Assembly: GCF_014201145.1 (NCBI RefSeq)
Contig: NZ_JACHDP010000001.1
Span: forward strand, 5,456,001-5,520,000
Direction of reading: 5' to 3'
DNA from: Micromonospora parathelypteridis
GTDB taxonomy: Bacteria; Actinomycetota; Actinomycetes; Mycobacteriales; Micromonosporaceae
Length of the DNA stretch: 64,000 nucleotides
Part shown: piece by piece, positions 32,702 to 41,638 of the stretch
Position numbering within the stretch: the first letter of the stretch is position 1
Layout: each line of letters opens with the position of its first letter
Notes under the pieces: generated by a model
Databases searched by the model: none
What the model was told of the DNA's origin: nothing
The model's input: the letters and a program-made list of their open reading frames with translations, nothing else
Made by a program: the position numbers and the translations under genes

Positions 32702-33763
32702 TCAGCCGATCGTCTCCCGCTCCCGCCAGGCGGTCCGCAGGGAGGTCCGGCCGTTGGTGCGCAGCAGCGACCCCTCGTACACCCGCGACCCGGCGACCAG
32801 GAACGCACCGGCGGCGAGCAGCAGGATGACCAGCGAGACGAACGGCTCCCAGCCGGCCGCGTCACCGGTGAACAGCCGCAGCGGCATGGCTGTGGGCGAC
32901 GAGAACGGCAGGTAGGACAGCACCCGCATCGCGGTGTCGTTGTCGTTCAGGAAGATCACCGCGAAGAACGGCAGCATGACGGCGAGCTGTACCGGCGTCG
33001 ATACCGCGGCGATGTCCTCCTGCCGGTTGGCCAGGGCGCCGGCCGCCGCCCACATCGCGGCGAGCAGCACGAAACCGAGCAGGAAGAACGGCACGAACCA
33101 GCCGATCGCCGGGGCGAGCAGGGTGAGCAGACCGCCACTGTCGCCGATCTGCATGCCGACCACCGCCACCAACGCGATGAGCGCGATCTGTGCGAACGCC
33201 AGGATGCCGCCGGCCACCACCTTGCCGGCCAACAGCGCTCGGACCGGCACGGCGGCGACCAGGATCTCCACGATCCGGGTCTGCTTCTCCTCGATGACGC
33301 TCTGCGCGATCTGCACACCGAACGTCTGCGAGGTGATGAAGAAGACGAACGCGAAGACGAACGGCACCAGGAACGCCACCACCGGGTCGACCGCGTCCGG
33401 GTCGAGCAGGCGTACGGTCGGCTGGCTGCTCAGCGCCGCCACGACGTCGTCGGGGGCCTCCTCCATGGCCAGGACGGCCGGCCCGGACACCACGGCGGCG
33501 TCGACGTCGTCGTCGCGGACGGCCTGCTCGGCGGCCCGGTCGTCGGCGACCACCCGGACCTCCAGGCCGGCCGCGCGCAGCGGAGCGGCCACGCTCTCGG
33601 TCGCCGCCACCGTGGACGGGCCGCCGGAGAGCAGCGGCGGCAGGATGGTGCCCGCCGCAGCGATGAGCAGGAAGAAGAGCGTGCCGAACAGGAAGGTACG
33701 GTCGCGGATCTTGACCCGGATCTCGCGTTCGGCGACCAGCCGGGTGGCCTGGGTGATGTTCAC
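32702..33763 (-). CDS. ABC exporter permease, NatB-like
   Basis: A 353-residue ABC-2 type permease. The first helix follows Arg-Asp-Arg-Thr-Phe-Leu-Phe-Gly-Thr, then a large extracellular domain (about 50-150) and five or six helices, the first of which is followed by Ser-Val-Ile-Glu-Glu-Lys-Gln-Thr-Arg-Ile-Val-Glu, the motif that contacts the ATPase. Similar systems export sodium or drugs; the substrate is unknown. GTG start overlapping the ATPase stop by 4 nt. Confidence 0.88.
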   Translation of the reverse strand: MNITQATRLVAEREIRVKIRDRTFLFGTLFFLLIAAAGTILPPLLSGGPSTVAATESVAAPLRAAGLEVRVVADDRAAEQAVRDDDVDAAVVSGPAVLAMEEAPDDVVAALSSQPTVRLLDPDAVDPVVAFLVPFVFAFVFFITSQTFGVQIAQSVIEEKQTRIVEILVAAVPVRALLAGKVVAGGILAFAQIALIALVAVVGMQIGDSGGLLTLLAPAIGWFVPFFLLGFVLLAAMWAAAGALANRQEDIAAVSTPVQLAVMLPFFAVIFLNDNDTAMRVLSYLPFSSPTAMPLRLFTGDAAGWEPFVSLVILLLAAGAFLVAGSRVYEGSLLRTNGRTSLRTAWRERETIG

Positions 33764-34653
33764 TGGGTGACCTCTCGGAAGATCTCGGTGAGCGAGGGGC
33801 TGACCGGGCGGAAGACGCGGACCGGGCCACGGGCGAGGGCTGCCTGCAGCAGGGGCTGTTCGTCGGCGCCGGCCGGCAGGTCGAAGACCACTCGCGCGCC
33901 GTCCAGCTCGACCACGCTGACCCCGGGCTGGTCGCGCACCCAGCCGGCGTCGCTCGCCACCACCAGCTCGTAGCGGGGCACGGTGTACGAGTCGCGCAGG
34001 TCCTGCCGGCTGCCGGCCGCCCGGATCACACCGTCGGCGATGATGACCAGGTCGTCGCAGAGCCGCTCCACGACGTCGAGCTGGTGGCTGGAGAAGAGCA
34101 CCGGCGCTCCGGCCGAGGCCCGCTCCCGCAGCACGGTGACGACGGTGTCGACGGCCAGCGGGTCGAGGCCGGAGAACGGCTCGTCGAGCACCAGCACCTC
34201 GGGGTCGTGCACCAGCGCGGCCGCGATCTGGGCGCGCTGCTGGTTGCCCAACGACAGCGTCTCCAGCAGGTCGTCGCCGCGTTCGCCGAGCCCCACCCGT
34301 TCCAGCAACGTGTCGGTGGCACGCCGGGCCGCGGGGGCGTCCAGCCCGTGCAGTCGGCCCAGGTAGGTCACCTGTTCCCGGGTGGTCATCTTGGGGTAGA
34401 GGCCCCGCTCCTCCGGCATGTATCCGAAGCGTCGGCGGTCCTGCCGGGTCAGCTTCGTGCCACCCCAGCTCACCTCGCCGGCGTCCGGGGCGAGCACACC
34501 CAGGATGATCCGCATGGTGGTGGTCTTGCCGGCGCCGTTGGCGCCCACGAAGCCGGTCATCCGGCCGGCGGCCACCTCGAAGGAAACGTTCTTGAGTACC
34601 TGCCGGTCGCCGAAGCTGCGGTCGACGCCGTCGAGGCGAAGCGTTCTGGTCAC
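33760..34653 (-). CDS. ABC exporter ATP-binding protein, NatA-like
   Basis: A 297-residue ATPase partner of the permease. Walker A is Gly-Ala-Asn-Gly-Ala-Gly-Lys-Thr-Thr (about 37-45), Walker B Val-Leu-Val-Leu-Asp-Glu-Pro, and the signature reads Leu-Ser-Leu-Gly-Asn in place of Leu-Ser-Gly-Gly-Gln. A C-terminal domain of about 75 residues (Pro-Arg-Tyr-Glu-Leu-Val-Val) matches the DUF4162 extension of such exporters. It is coupled to the permease and follows the NarL-type regulator gene by 81 bases. Confidence 0.93.
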   Translation of the reverse strand: MTRTLRLDGVDRSFGDRQVLKNVSFEVAAGRMTGFVGANGAGKTTTMRIILGVLAPDAGEVSWGGTKLTRQDRRRFGYMPEERGLYPKMTTREQVTYLGRLHGLDAPAARRATDTLLERVGLGERGDDLLETLSLGNQQRAQIAAALVHDPEVLVLDEPFSGLDPLAVDTVVTVLRERASAGAPVLFSSHQLDVVERLCDDLVIIADGVIRAAGSRQDLRDSYTVPRYELVVASDAGWVRDQPGVSVVELDGARVVFDLPAGADEQPLLQAALARGPVRVFRPVSPSLTEIFREVTQ

Positions 34654-34734
34654 GCACCCACGCTAGATCAAATACGGCCGTCCGCCGTCCGCCGGGCGGT
34701 TGAGCGGGCGGGTCCGCCTCGCGACGGATGCCGG

Positions 34735-35433
34735 TCACCCGCCGGGTCGGACCACTCCGTTCTCGTACGCGAACACCACCGCCTGCACCCGGTCGCGCAG
34801 GCCGAGTTTGGCCAGCACCCGGCTCACGTGCGTCTTCACCGTCGCCTCGCCCAGGTGGATGGTCGCGGCGATCTCCGCGTTGCTGGAGCCGGAGGCGAGC
34901 AGCATCAGCACCTCTCGTTCCCGCGCGGTCAGCTCACCCAGCGCGGCATCGGCCTCCGGCCCCCGGTGGGCGGTGCCCGACGGGTCGCCGGGGCGGGCGA
35001 ACGTGGAGATCACTCGGCGGGTGATCTCCGGGGCCAGTAGACCGTCGCCCCTGGCCAGCACCCGGATCGCCTCGATCAGTTCCTCCGGGGTGCCGTTCTT
35101 GAGCAGGAAGCCGCTGGCCCCGGCCCGCAGCGCGGCGAACAGGTAGTCGTCGCGGTCGAAGGTCGTGAGGATCAGCACCGCGGGCGTGCCCGGCCCGTCG
35201 GCGGTGATCTGCCGGGTGGCCTCCAGGCCGTCCATCCCGGGCATCTCCACATCCATGAGTACGACGTCGGGGCGGGTGGCGCGGGTCATGGTGACGGCAC
35301 GTTCGCCGTCGGCGGCCTCGCCGACCACCTCGATGTCGTCCTCCACCTCGAGGATGACCCGGAATCCGGTGCGGACGAGGTGCTGGTCGTCGGCGAGCAG
35401 CACCCGGATCGGCGCTCCCGGTGTGGCGTTCAC
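34735..35433 (-). CDS. NarL/LuxR-family response regulator
   Basis: A 232-residue regulator with receiver domain (8-125; Asp15-Asp16, phospho-acceptor Asp61, Lys near 111) and a LuxR-type HTH (about 165-225; Leu-Thr-Ala-Arg-Glu-Arg-Glu-Val-Leu and Val-Lys-Thr-His-Val). GTG start overlapping the kinase stop by 4 nt, so the pair is translationally coupled. The ABC exporter genes just downstream are the obvious targets. Confidence 0.94.
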   Translation of the reverse strand: MNATPGAPIRVLLADDQHLVRTGFRVILEVEDDIEVVGEAADGERAVTMTRATRPDVVLMDVEMPGMDGLEATRQITADGPGTPAVLILTTFDRDDYLFAALRAGASGFLLKNGTPEELIEAIRVLARGDGLLAPEITRRVISTFARPGDPSGTAHRGPEADAALGELTAREREVLMLLASGSSNAEIAATIHLGEATVKTHVSRVLAKLGLRDRVQAVVFAYENGVVRPGG

Positions 35434-36707
35434 GCGGATCGCCCCGCGCTAACCGGCAGGGGGAAGCGGGCGCGTACCCGCCACCCGCCGCCGGCGCGCG
35501 GCCCGGTCTCCAGGTCGCCGTCGTGCGCGGTGACCCGTTCGCGCATCCCGATCAGTCCCAGCCCGACGGCGTTGGCCGTGCCACCGGCCCGTCCGTCGTC
35601 GGTCACGTCGACCTCCACCTCCCGAGCCAGGTACCGAACCCGCACGTCCAGCATGTCCGCCCCGGCGTGCTTCAGGGTGTTGGTCACCGCCTCCTGCGTC
35701 ACCCGGTAGGCCGCCTGCGAGACCGATTCGGGCAGCGGGACCGAGTCCCCGTACACCCCGAGGGTGGCCGTCAGGCCCGCGGCCCGCGCCCGCTCGACCA
35801 GCTCACCGATGCGTTCGACGCCGCCGGCGACCGGCGGTTCGGCGAGGGCGTCGCCGGAGGTCCGCAGCACGCCCAGCATCCGACGTAGCTCGTCCACGGC
35901 GGTGCGGGCGCTCTGCTCGATGGCGGCGAGCGCGGTGCGGGCCTTGCCCGGGTCGCGGTCGAACACCCGGCGGCAGGCGGACGCCTGCACCCCCATCACC
36001 GACACGTGGTGGGCGACCACGTCGTGCAACTCCCGGGCGATCCGGACCCGTTCGCCGAGCACCGCACGTTCCCGGGACTCGGCCTGCGACCCGCGCAGGT
36101 ACTCGGCCTGGGCTTGCAGCTCGTGCTCACGCCGCGCGGACACCCAGGCGGTCTCGCCGAAGAAGTACGCGAAACCGAAGACCAGAACATTGACCAGTAC
36201 GCCGCTGACCATCGCGGCGAGCACCGGTGGCACCGGCCCGACCGCGTCGGCGAAGGCACCGGGCGGGATGTGGTCGATCGTCACCGCGTAGTAGACCCCC
36301 AGCCAGGCGAACATCGTGGCGATCACGCCGATGCGCAGCCGACGGGCCAACTGGTGGTCCTGCCCCCAGGCGCCGACGGTGTAGAGGGCGCAGAACAGGG
36401 CCCAGGAGGAGAACTGGGTCTCCGGCGCCGATCGTGCCTGCGCGGCGATGAACACCACCGAGATGATCAGCAGGGTGGCGGCCGGCCAGCGCCGCCGCCA
36501 GATCAACGGCAGGGTCACCGCGACGGTCCACAACAGTTGCTCCGGGCCGGACGGCGGTGGACCCAGCAGGAACGCCCCGGTGCTGCGAGCCAGGGTGAGG
36601 CTCACCAGCGCCAGCCCCGTTATTCCCAACCCGAGCCACAGGTCGTTGCGGCGCTGCTCGGCCGTTGGACCCGGGCGGTGCCATTCCCCCTGCTGTGCCG
36701 CGGTCAT
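35430..36707 (-). CDS. DesK/NarX-type sensor histidine kinase
   Basis: A 425-residue kinase. Five or six membrane helices fill residues 25-190, a short coiled coil follows, then HisKA_3 with Arg-Ile-Ala-Arg-Glu-Leu-His-Asp-Val-Val-Ala-His-His (phospho-His in Glu-Leu-His-Asp) and a compact ATPase domain with Val-Thr-Gln-Glu-Ala-Val-Thr-Asn and Gly-Leu-Gly-Leu-Ile-Gly-Met. Without a large extracellular domain it probably senses a membrane or envelope signal. ATG at 36707 starts the conserved region. Confidence 0.9.
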   Translation of the reverse strand: MTAAQQGEWHRPGPTAEQRRNDLWLGLGITGLALVSLTLARSTGAFLLGPPPSGPEQLLWTVAVTLPLIWRRRWPAATLLIISVVFIAAQARSAPETQFSSWALFCALYTVGAWGQDHQLARRLRIGVIATMFAWLGVYYAVTIDHIPPGAFADAVGPVPPVLAAMVSGVLVNVLVFGFAYFFGETAWVSARREHELQAQAEYLRGSQAESRERAVLGERVRIARELHDVVAHHVSVMGVQASACRRVFDRDPGKARTALAAIEQSARTAVDELRRMLGVLRTSGDALAEPPVAGGVERIGELVERARAAGLTATLGVYGDSVPLPESVSQAAYRVTQEAVTNTLKHAGADMLDVRVRYLAREVEVDVTDDGRAGGTANAVGLGLIGMRERVTAHDGDLETGPRAGGGWRVRARFPLPVSAGRSA

Positions 36708-36820
36708 CCGAGAACGATGCCACGCGACCGGCCAGGCCTTTCCGGCGGGCGGGTCGGGTGCCGGCCAACGGGCGGCGGCCCGGCGCGGGGTACGCGCCGG
36801 GCCGCCCTGTCGGGTGTCGC

Positions 36821-37768
36821 TCACGCCGTCTGGCGTCGGGTCTTGATCGCGGTGTCGACCAGGTCCCAGACCATGACCACGGCGGCGCCCAGCGCGATGG
36901 CCAGACCGAGGGCGTTGCGGTTGTCCGCCTCTGCCAGCCAGCTCAGGCGCTCGGCCAGGGCCGGGTTGAGCAGCCGGTCGGTGAGAGCCAACCACATCAG
37001 CGGCACTGCGAACGCCACGTTGAGCAGCGCCTTGACGCCGAACAGGGTCCAGGTCCAGCGCCCGATCCGGTACTTGACGATCTCGAAGATCACGCTGGCG
37101 ACCAGCACCACGATCAGCGCCGGCAGCCAGAACGACCACAGCGCCGGGTCGAGGATCGGGAGGTTGTCGCCGTCGGTGTCGTGCACCCAGGACTGGTAGT
37201 GCTGGAAGGGCAGGTACACGATGGTCACCACGAGCATGACCACCGACGCGATGGTGTCGGCGAGGGGAATGCCCCGGTGCACCGGCGCGTCGGGCAGCTG
37301 GTCGAGGCTCCACTCCGGCAGCTCCACGGTCGTTTGGGAGCGCTCGATGAGGGCGAAGACCAGGGTGAGCCAGAAGCTGATGTGCACGGCCACGTGCAGG
37401 GCGACGACGACGCCCGTCCCGATGGCCCCGAAGCCCTTGCCCTCGGCGGCCGTGACGATGGCGACCACTGTGCCGGCGAGCGCCGGGATGAAGCTGAGCA
37501 GCAGCTTCAGCAGGCGCAGCCAGACCAGGTAGTAGGTCGGGCCGATGAGCTGCAGCCGCCGGTCGGCGTACTGGGCGGCCAGCAGGTCGGGGTTGCCCAG
37601 CTCGGTGAGCACCTCCCGCTCGGCGGTGGTGGCGTCCTGGCCGCCGCCGGTCCGGTCCTCGATCATGTCCTCGATCGAGGCGCGGAGCTCGCTGGCGATC
37701 TCCTCGCGTCGCGGAGCGGGCACTGAGCGCAGGGTGGCGGCGAGGTAGCGGTTGGTCAGGGTGTTCAT
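36821..37768 (-). CDS. PadR-linked multi-pass membrane protein (HAAS-like)
   Basis: A 315-residue membrane protein. An N-terminal cytoplasmic helical domain (1-80, Arg-Arg-Glu-Glu-Ile-Ala-Ser-Glu-Leu-Arg and Glu-Leu-Gly-Asn-Pro) is of the type paired with PadR regulators (DUF1700/HAAS), and about seven helices follow. The start overlaps the PadR stop as ATGA. Likely a signal-linked membrane partner of the PadR regulator; no enzymatic role is visible. Confidence 0.82.
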   Translation of the reverse strand: MNTLTNRYLAATLRSVPAPRREEIASELRASIEDMIEDRTGGGQDATTAEREVLTELGNPDLLAAQYADRRLQLIGPTYYLVWLRLLKLLLSFIPALAGTVVAIVTAAEGKGFGAIGTGVVVALHVAVHISFWLTLVFALIERSQTTVELPEWSLDQLPDAPVHRGIPLADTIASVVMLVVTIVYLPFQHYQSWVHDTDGDNLPILDPALWSFWLPALIVVLVASVIFEIVKYRIGRWTWTLFGVKALLNVAFAVPLMWLALTDRLLNPALAERLSWLAEADNRNALGLAIALGAAVVMVWDLVDTAIKTRRQTA

Positions 37769-38106
37769 CGGTCCACTCCTTGGATCAGCCCGGTGATGGA
37801 GGTCTGCACGGCGGCGAGGTCGTCGAGAAGCCGGCTCAGCATCGACTCGCCCTCGTCGCTGGTCCGGTAGAACTTGCGCGGCCGGCTCTCCTCGGTGTTC
37901 CACTCGCTGGTCAGCAGGCCCTGGTCCTCCAGGCGGCGCAGCAGCGGGTAGAGGGTGTTGGCGTCCACCGGGAAGCCGTGGTCGGTGAGCCGTTGCAGCA
38001 GTGCGTAGCCGTAGTCCGGCCGCCGCAGCGCGACCAGGCTGGCTACCACGACGGTGCCTCGACGCAACTCCTGTAGGTGCGTCCGTAGAACGTCCTCGCT
38101 AACCAT
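37765..38106 (-). CDS. PadR-family transcriptional regulator
   Basis: A 113-residue winged-helix regulator with Gly-Tyr-Ala-Leu-Leu-Gln-Arg-Leu, Thr-Leu-Tyr-Pro-Leu-Leu-Arg-Arg-Leu-Glu and Arg-Lys-Phe-Tyr-Arg-Thr-Ser, all hallmarks of PadR. It is the short subgroup 2 type. It is the first gene of the minus-strand series and has a near-perfect palindrome just upstream of its start, so autorepression is likely. Confidence 0.94.
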   Translation of the reverse strand: MVSEDVLRTHLQELRRGTVVVASLVALRRPDYGYALLQRLTDHGFPVDANTLYPLLRRLEDQGLLTSEWNTEESRPRKFYRTSDEGESMLSRLLDDLAAVQTSITGLIQGVDR

Positions 38107-38135
38107 GTGTCACACCATACTGTGTGCCACACAGT
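38104..38135 (-). promoter_or_regulatory. Candidate PadR operator
   Basis: ACTGTGTG, 1 nt, CACACAGT (38119-38135) is a perfect palindrome with 8-bp arms. A second half-site pair, ATGTGT and CACACCAT, lies directly beside it at the start codon. Position and TGTG/CACA content fit a PadR autoregulatory site. Confidence 0.55.
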
Positions 38136-38192
38136 GTTGTCTACCCCGACATCATCGTGTTGCTCGCAGACCCTGTGCGTCGGACAGCATTC

Positions 38193-38220
38193 GGGGCGTC
38201 CGGTACCGACCGGACGCCCC
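38193..38220 (-). terminator. Hairpin after the secreted-protein gene
   Basis: Perfect 12-bp stem, GGGGCGTCCGGT and complement, 4-nt loop, 15 bases beyond the stop of the minus-strand gene. Confidence 0.7.
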
Positions 38221-38235
38221 GAGGCCTGACCCTGA

Positions 38236-38841
38236 TCAGCAGGCCGAGCCCAGCCGGAAGTTCCGCTCGACGAAGACGGCTGGCCCGACCTCGAAGAAGC
38301 CCACGCCGGGACGGATCGGGTGTCCGGTGAACAGCTCCACCCGCGAGCCGACCCGCACGAGGTACGCCTCGGCGTCCCCCGCGTCGTTGCGGATCAGCGA
38401 ACCCCGCCGGCCGTAGATCTCCTCCAACTCGGCGAAGGACATGCCGACCATCGCTCCGGCGGGGGAGCGGGGCGGCGCGGTGGCCGTACCCACCGCCACC
38501 AGCCGACCGTCGCGGAACGCCAGCATGAGCACGCCGGCCCAGGACCCGGTCGCGCCGGCGTGCACCACCCCGCCGCAGCCCGGCGCCGTCCAGTCGAGGC
38601 GCCCGGCCGCGGTGAGCGCCGCCAGGCTGACGCCGATCCGGTACGCCCTGGCGCCGTGAACGCTGAGCACCTGCGGGTGGCTGTGCCCGACGAGGGTGGC
38701 GGTGGCGAGCGAGGCACCCGCCGTGGCGGGCGTGGAGCCGCCGGTGGGAGAAGCCGCCGAGGCGGGCCCGGCGGTGGTCAGCGGAACGAGCGTGCTGAGC
38801 GCCAGCGCGGCGGTGGTGAGGAGGATCGATCGACGGTTCAT
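38236..38841 (-). CDS. Secreted protein of unknown function
   Basis: A 201-residue exported protein: signal peptide ending with Ala-Ser-Ala (about residue 29), then a beta-rich domain with Cys-Gly-Gly-Val-Val and a C-terminal Cys. AAGGAGCG upstream of the ATG is a good ribosome binding site. The region Met-Ser-Phe-Ala-Glu-Leu-Glu-Glu-Ile-Tyr-Gly-Arg-Arg-Gly is reminiscent of small secreted actinomycete proteins without known function. Confidence 0.75.
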   Translation of the reverse strand: MNRRSILLTTAALALSTLVPLTTAGPASAASPTGGSTPATAGASLATATLVGHSHPQVLSVHGARAYRIGVSLAALTAAGRLDWTAPGCGGVVHAGATGSWAGVLMLAFRDGRLVAVGTATAPPRSPAGAMVGMSFAELEEIYGRRGSLIRNDAGDAEAYLVRVGSRVELFTGHPIRPGVGFFEVGPAVFVERNFRLGSAC

Positions 38842-38974
38842 GGTGCGCTCCTTCGGTGACGGGTCTCTGCCCTGTTAGTCACCGCGCCCGGGCCAACGGT
38901 TCGTCGGATTTCCGACCGGGTCGGTCTACTGTGCAGAGGGATCCCAACCGACGGCGCTGGCCGGGGGTGACGCC

Positions 38975-40369
38975 GTGACGGCTCCGCAGCGGATCGGGCC
39001 CTACGCCATCGAACGGCTGCTGGGCGTCGGTTCGTTCGCGACGGTCTGGCTGGGCTACGACCCGGTGCTCGACGCGCACGTGGCAATCAAGGTGCTGGCC
39101 GAGAACTGGAGCCACGACCTGCGGGTCCGGGAACGCTTCCGGGACGAGTTCCGGCTGCTGCGGCGGCTGGAGCACGATCGGTTGGTCCGGGTGCACGCCG
39201 TCGGTGAGTTGCCCGACGGCCGGCCGTACGCGGTGCTGGCCTGGGCGGACGGGGGGAGCCTGCGGGACCGGTTGGCCGCCGGTCCGATCTCCGGCCCGGC
39301 GGCGCTGCGCCTGCTCGGCGAGGTCTGCGCGGGCGTGACCGTGCTGCACCGGCACGGCGTCGTGCACCGCGATCTCACCCCGGGCAACATCCTGTTCCAC
39401 TCCGTCGGCGCGCGTCCGGGCGTCGAACGGGTGTTGATCGCCGACCTCGGTCTGGCCAAGGCGCTCGCCGCCGCCTCCGGCCTCACCGCCAGGGCCGGCA
39501 CCCCGGGTTACATGGCGCCGGAGCAGGACGACCCGGGCGCGGTGATCGACACCCGCGCCGACGTGTACGGGCTCGGTCGGCTCGGGATCCGTCTGCTCGC
39601 TGCGGATCCCCTGCGCGTCGCTTCCGACCCGCCCCGATCGGCCAGCCCTCTTCGAATACGCGACGGCGTGCCGGTGCGGGTGGCGGCGGTGCTCATCCGG
39701 GCGACCGCTCATCGTCCGGCCGACCGGTATCCGGACGCGGCCGCGCTGCACGCCGCGCTGGAACGTGCCGTCAACCCCGTACGGCCGCCGCCGTCGCCCC
39801 GGCCGCCGGCTCGTCGCCGGTGCCGGTTGCCGCGGGCCGGAGCGGCCGTCGTGGCCGTCGTCGTGCTGGGTGGCGCGGGCGCCGAGCCGGGCGGCACCGG
39901 GTCCGGACGACCCGGCGGTGGCACGTACACCGCCGGGCCGCTCACCGTGACGTTGCCGGACGGCTGGTCGGCCGCCGGTACGACGTGGGCCGGTCAGTAC
40001 GGCGTCGACGGCGAAGCGGAACCGGCGCTGGTGATGTCGCCGCAGCCCCGCCGCTGGGCCGCCGACCCCCGGGTGCCCGGCGCGTTCGTCGGCTTCTCCG
40101 CCACGGCGGCGGCGCGCACCACGCCCGCCGGGTTCCTGGCCGAGCGCACGCACGGCGACTGCACGTCCGCGCCGGCCCGCACCATCCGGCAGGCGGGCGT
40201 CGAGTGGACCGTGGTGGCGTACCGCTGTGACCGGGGCCGGCCGCGGATCGTTGAGTCGGCCGGGCGGCACCCCGGCCGCGGCGCTCTTCTGTATGTGCAG
40301 ATCGTGCCACCGGTCGACAGTGGGCCCGACTTCGTGGACACGCTGCTCGCCGGCGTGCGGGTGCGGTGA
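38975..40369 (+). CDS. Receptor-like Ser/Thr protein kinase
   Basis: A 464-residue membrane kinase of the PknB group. The glycine loop Gly-Val-Gly-Ser-Phe-Ala-Thr-Val is followed by Lys39 and the catalytic loop His131-Arg-Asp133-Leu-Thr-Pro-Gly-Asn138. The magnesium motif is Asp157-Leu-Gly instead of Asp-Phe-Gly, and the lysine two after the catalytic Asp is Thr135, a substitution seen in other actinobacterial kinases. A Pro/Arg linker, one short membrane helix (about 288-302) and an extracellular domain of about 150 residues follow. GTG start. The ltrA remnant follows 61 bases on. Confidence 0.88.
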   Translation: MTAPQRIGPYAIERLLGVGSFATVWLGYDPVLDAHVAIKVLAENWSHDLRVRERFRDEFRLLRRLEHDRLVRVHAVGELPDGRPYAVLAWADGGSLRDRLAAGPISGPAALRLLGEVCAGVTVLHRHGVVHRDLTPGNILFHSVGARPGVERVLIADLGLAKALAAASGLTARAGTPGYMAPEQDDPGAVIDTRADVYGLGRLGIRLLAADPLRVASDPPRSASPLRIRDGVPVRVAAVLIRATAHRPADRYPDAAALHAALERAVNPVRPPPSPRPPARRRCRLPRAGAAVVAVVVLGGAGAEPGGTGSGRPGGGTYTAGPLTVTLPDGWSAAGTTWAGQYGVDGEAEPALVMSPQPRRWAADPRVPGAFVGFSATAAARTTPAGFLAERTHGDCTSAPARTIRQAGVEWTVVAYRCDRGRPRIVESAGRHPGRGALLYVQIVPPVDSGPDFVDTLLAGVRVR

Positions 40370-40430
40370 CGGCCGTCGCGTCGCGGGCGAACGTCCCCGG
40401 GGGCGGACCATCGGGTGTGAAGCTGTCATC

Positions 40431-41633
40431 GTGGCGGCAAAGGGCAGGCGGAGGTCGGGGACGGCCGGCACACGTCCACCGCCGACCCGCGGGCCGGGCG
40501 GGTCGCAGCGGACGGACCTGCTGGAACTCTTCTTCGACCTGTCCTTCGTCGCGGGGCTGGCCATGACGTCGCAGAAGATGGCGACCGAGCTGACCTGGAC
40601 CAGCTTCGTCCAGGCGCTGCTCGCCCTGTCGACGCTCTGGGCGGTGTGGGTGACCACGACGCTGGTCACCGACAGCTACAGTCCGCGGAAGCAACCGATC
40701 CCGTTCGTGATCCTGGCCGCCATGTTCGGCGTCATGCTGATGGCCGCCGCGCTGCCGGGTGCGTTCGGTGACCACGGGTTGATCTTCGGTGGGACCTGGG
40801 CCGTGATCATCGTGGGTCGAGGGCTGGTGCTCATCTGGTCCCTGCGCGGTCGGCAGGAGCAGGAACGCTCGGTGCGCGCCCTCGTGTGGAATCTCGGCTC
40901 GGGGAGCCTCTGGGTGGTCGGTGGCCTGGTGCCCGACCCGGAGTGGCGACTCGCCGTGTGGCTGGCCGCGCTGGCCCTGGACTACACCGCCTACGGGTTC
41001 CGCTTCCCGATCCCCGGCCGGCCGCCCCTGCCGCAGTACCAGGTGACGCCCGAGCATCTCGCCGAGCGGTACCAGCAGATCTACATCCTCGCCGTGGGTG
41101 AACTCGTCCTGATCAGTGTTCTCAGCCTGGGGCACCAGTCCTTCAGCGTGGGCCGGCTCGCCACCTTCGTCGTCGCGTTCCTGACGGCCGTGGTGCTCTA
41201 GTGGAGCTACGCACGAGGAGCGGGCGCGACCCTGCGGGCTGCCATCGACTCGTCACCGCACCGGACCCGGCTGGTGCAGACCAATCCGTACGCCCACTGG
41301 TTGATGATCGTCGGCGTGGTCGCCACGGCCGCCGGCATCGAACGGATCATGGATCAACCCGGAGAGCGGACCGGCGCCACCATGACCGCGCTCATCCTGG
41401 GCGGCGCCGGGCTCTTCCTGTGCGGTCGGGCGGTGCTCGAACACGAGGTCTACGAGCGGTTGCCGATGTCCCACGTCATCGGTGTGGTCGCGACGGTCGC
41501 GCTGGCGCCGTTCGCGGCGCACCTGTCCGGTCTGGCGGTGAGTGTGGCCGCCGGCCTGGTGCTCCTGGGGGTCGCGGTCGGCGAGTCCCTCCGGATGCGG
41601 CGACGACCCGTCCCGGTGCCGGCCAGTTCCTGA
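40431..41633 (+). pseudogene. ltrA: ltrA homologue interrupted by an in-frame TAG
   Basis: Reading from the GTG at 40431, the LtrA-type membrane protein (Leu-Leu-Glu-Leu-Phe-Phe-Asp-Leu-Ser-Phe-Val near its start) runs 256 codons to a TAG at 41199-41201. The same frame then continues for 143 codons with more LtrA-like helices to a TGA at 41633, with Asn-Pro-Tyr-Ala-His-Trp-Leu-Met-Ile-Val typical of the second half. The joined length of about 400 fits the family. The next codon is TGG, so TGG to TAG is an easy single change. It may be a recent pseudogene, a sequencing error, or (less likely) readthrough. Confidence 0.8.
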
Positions 41634-41638
41634 CCGGG

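Noticed and set aside
41274..41633. Independent 119-residue membrane protein gene
   Set aside because: It is in the same frame as the interrupted ltrA and continues its sequence; its first possible start has no ribosome binding site.
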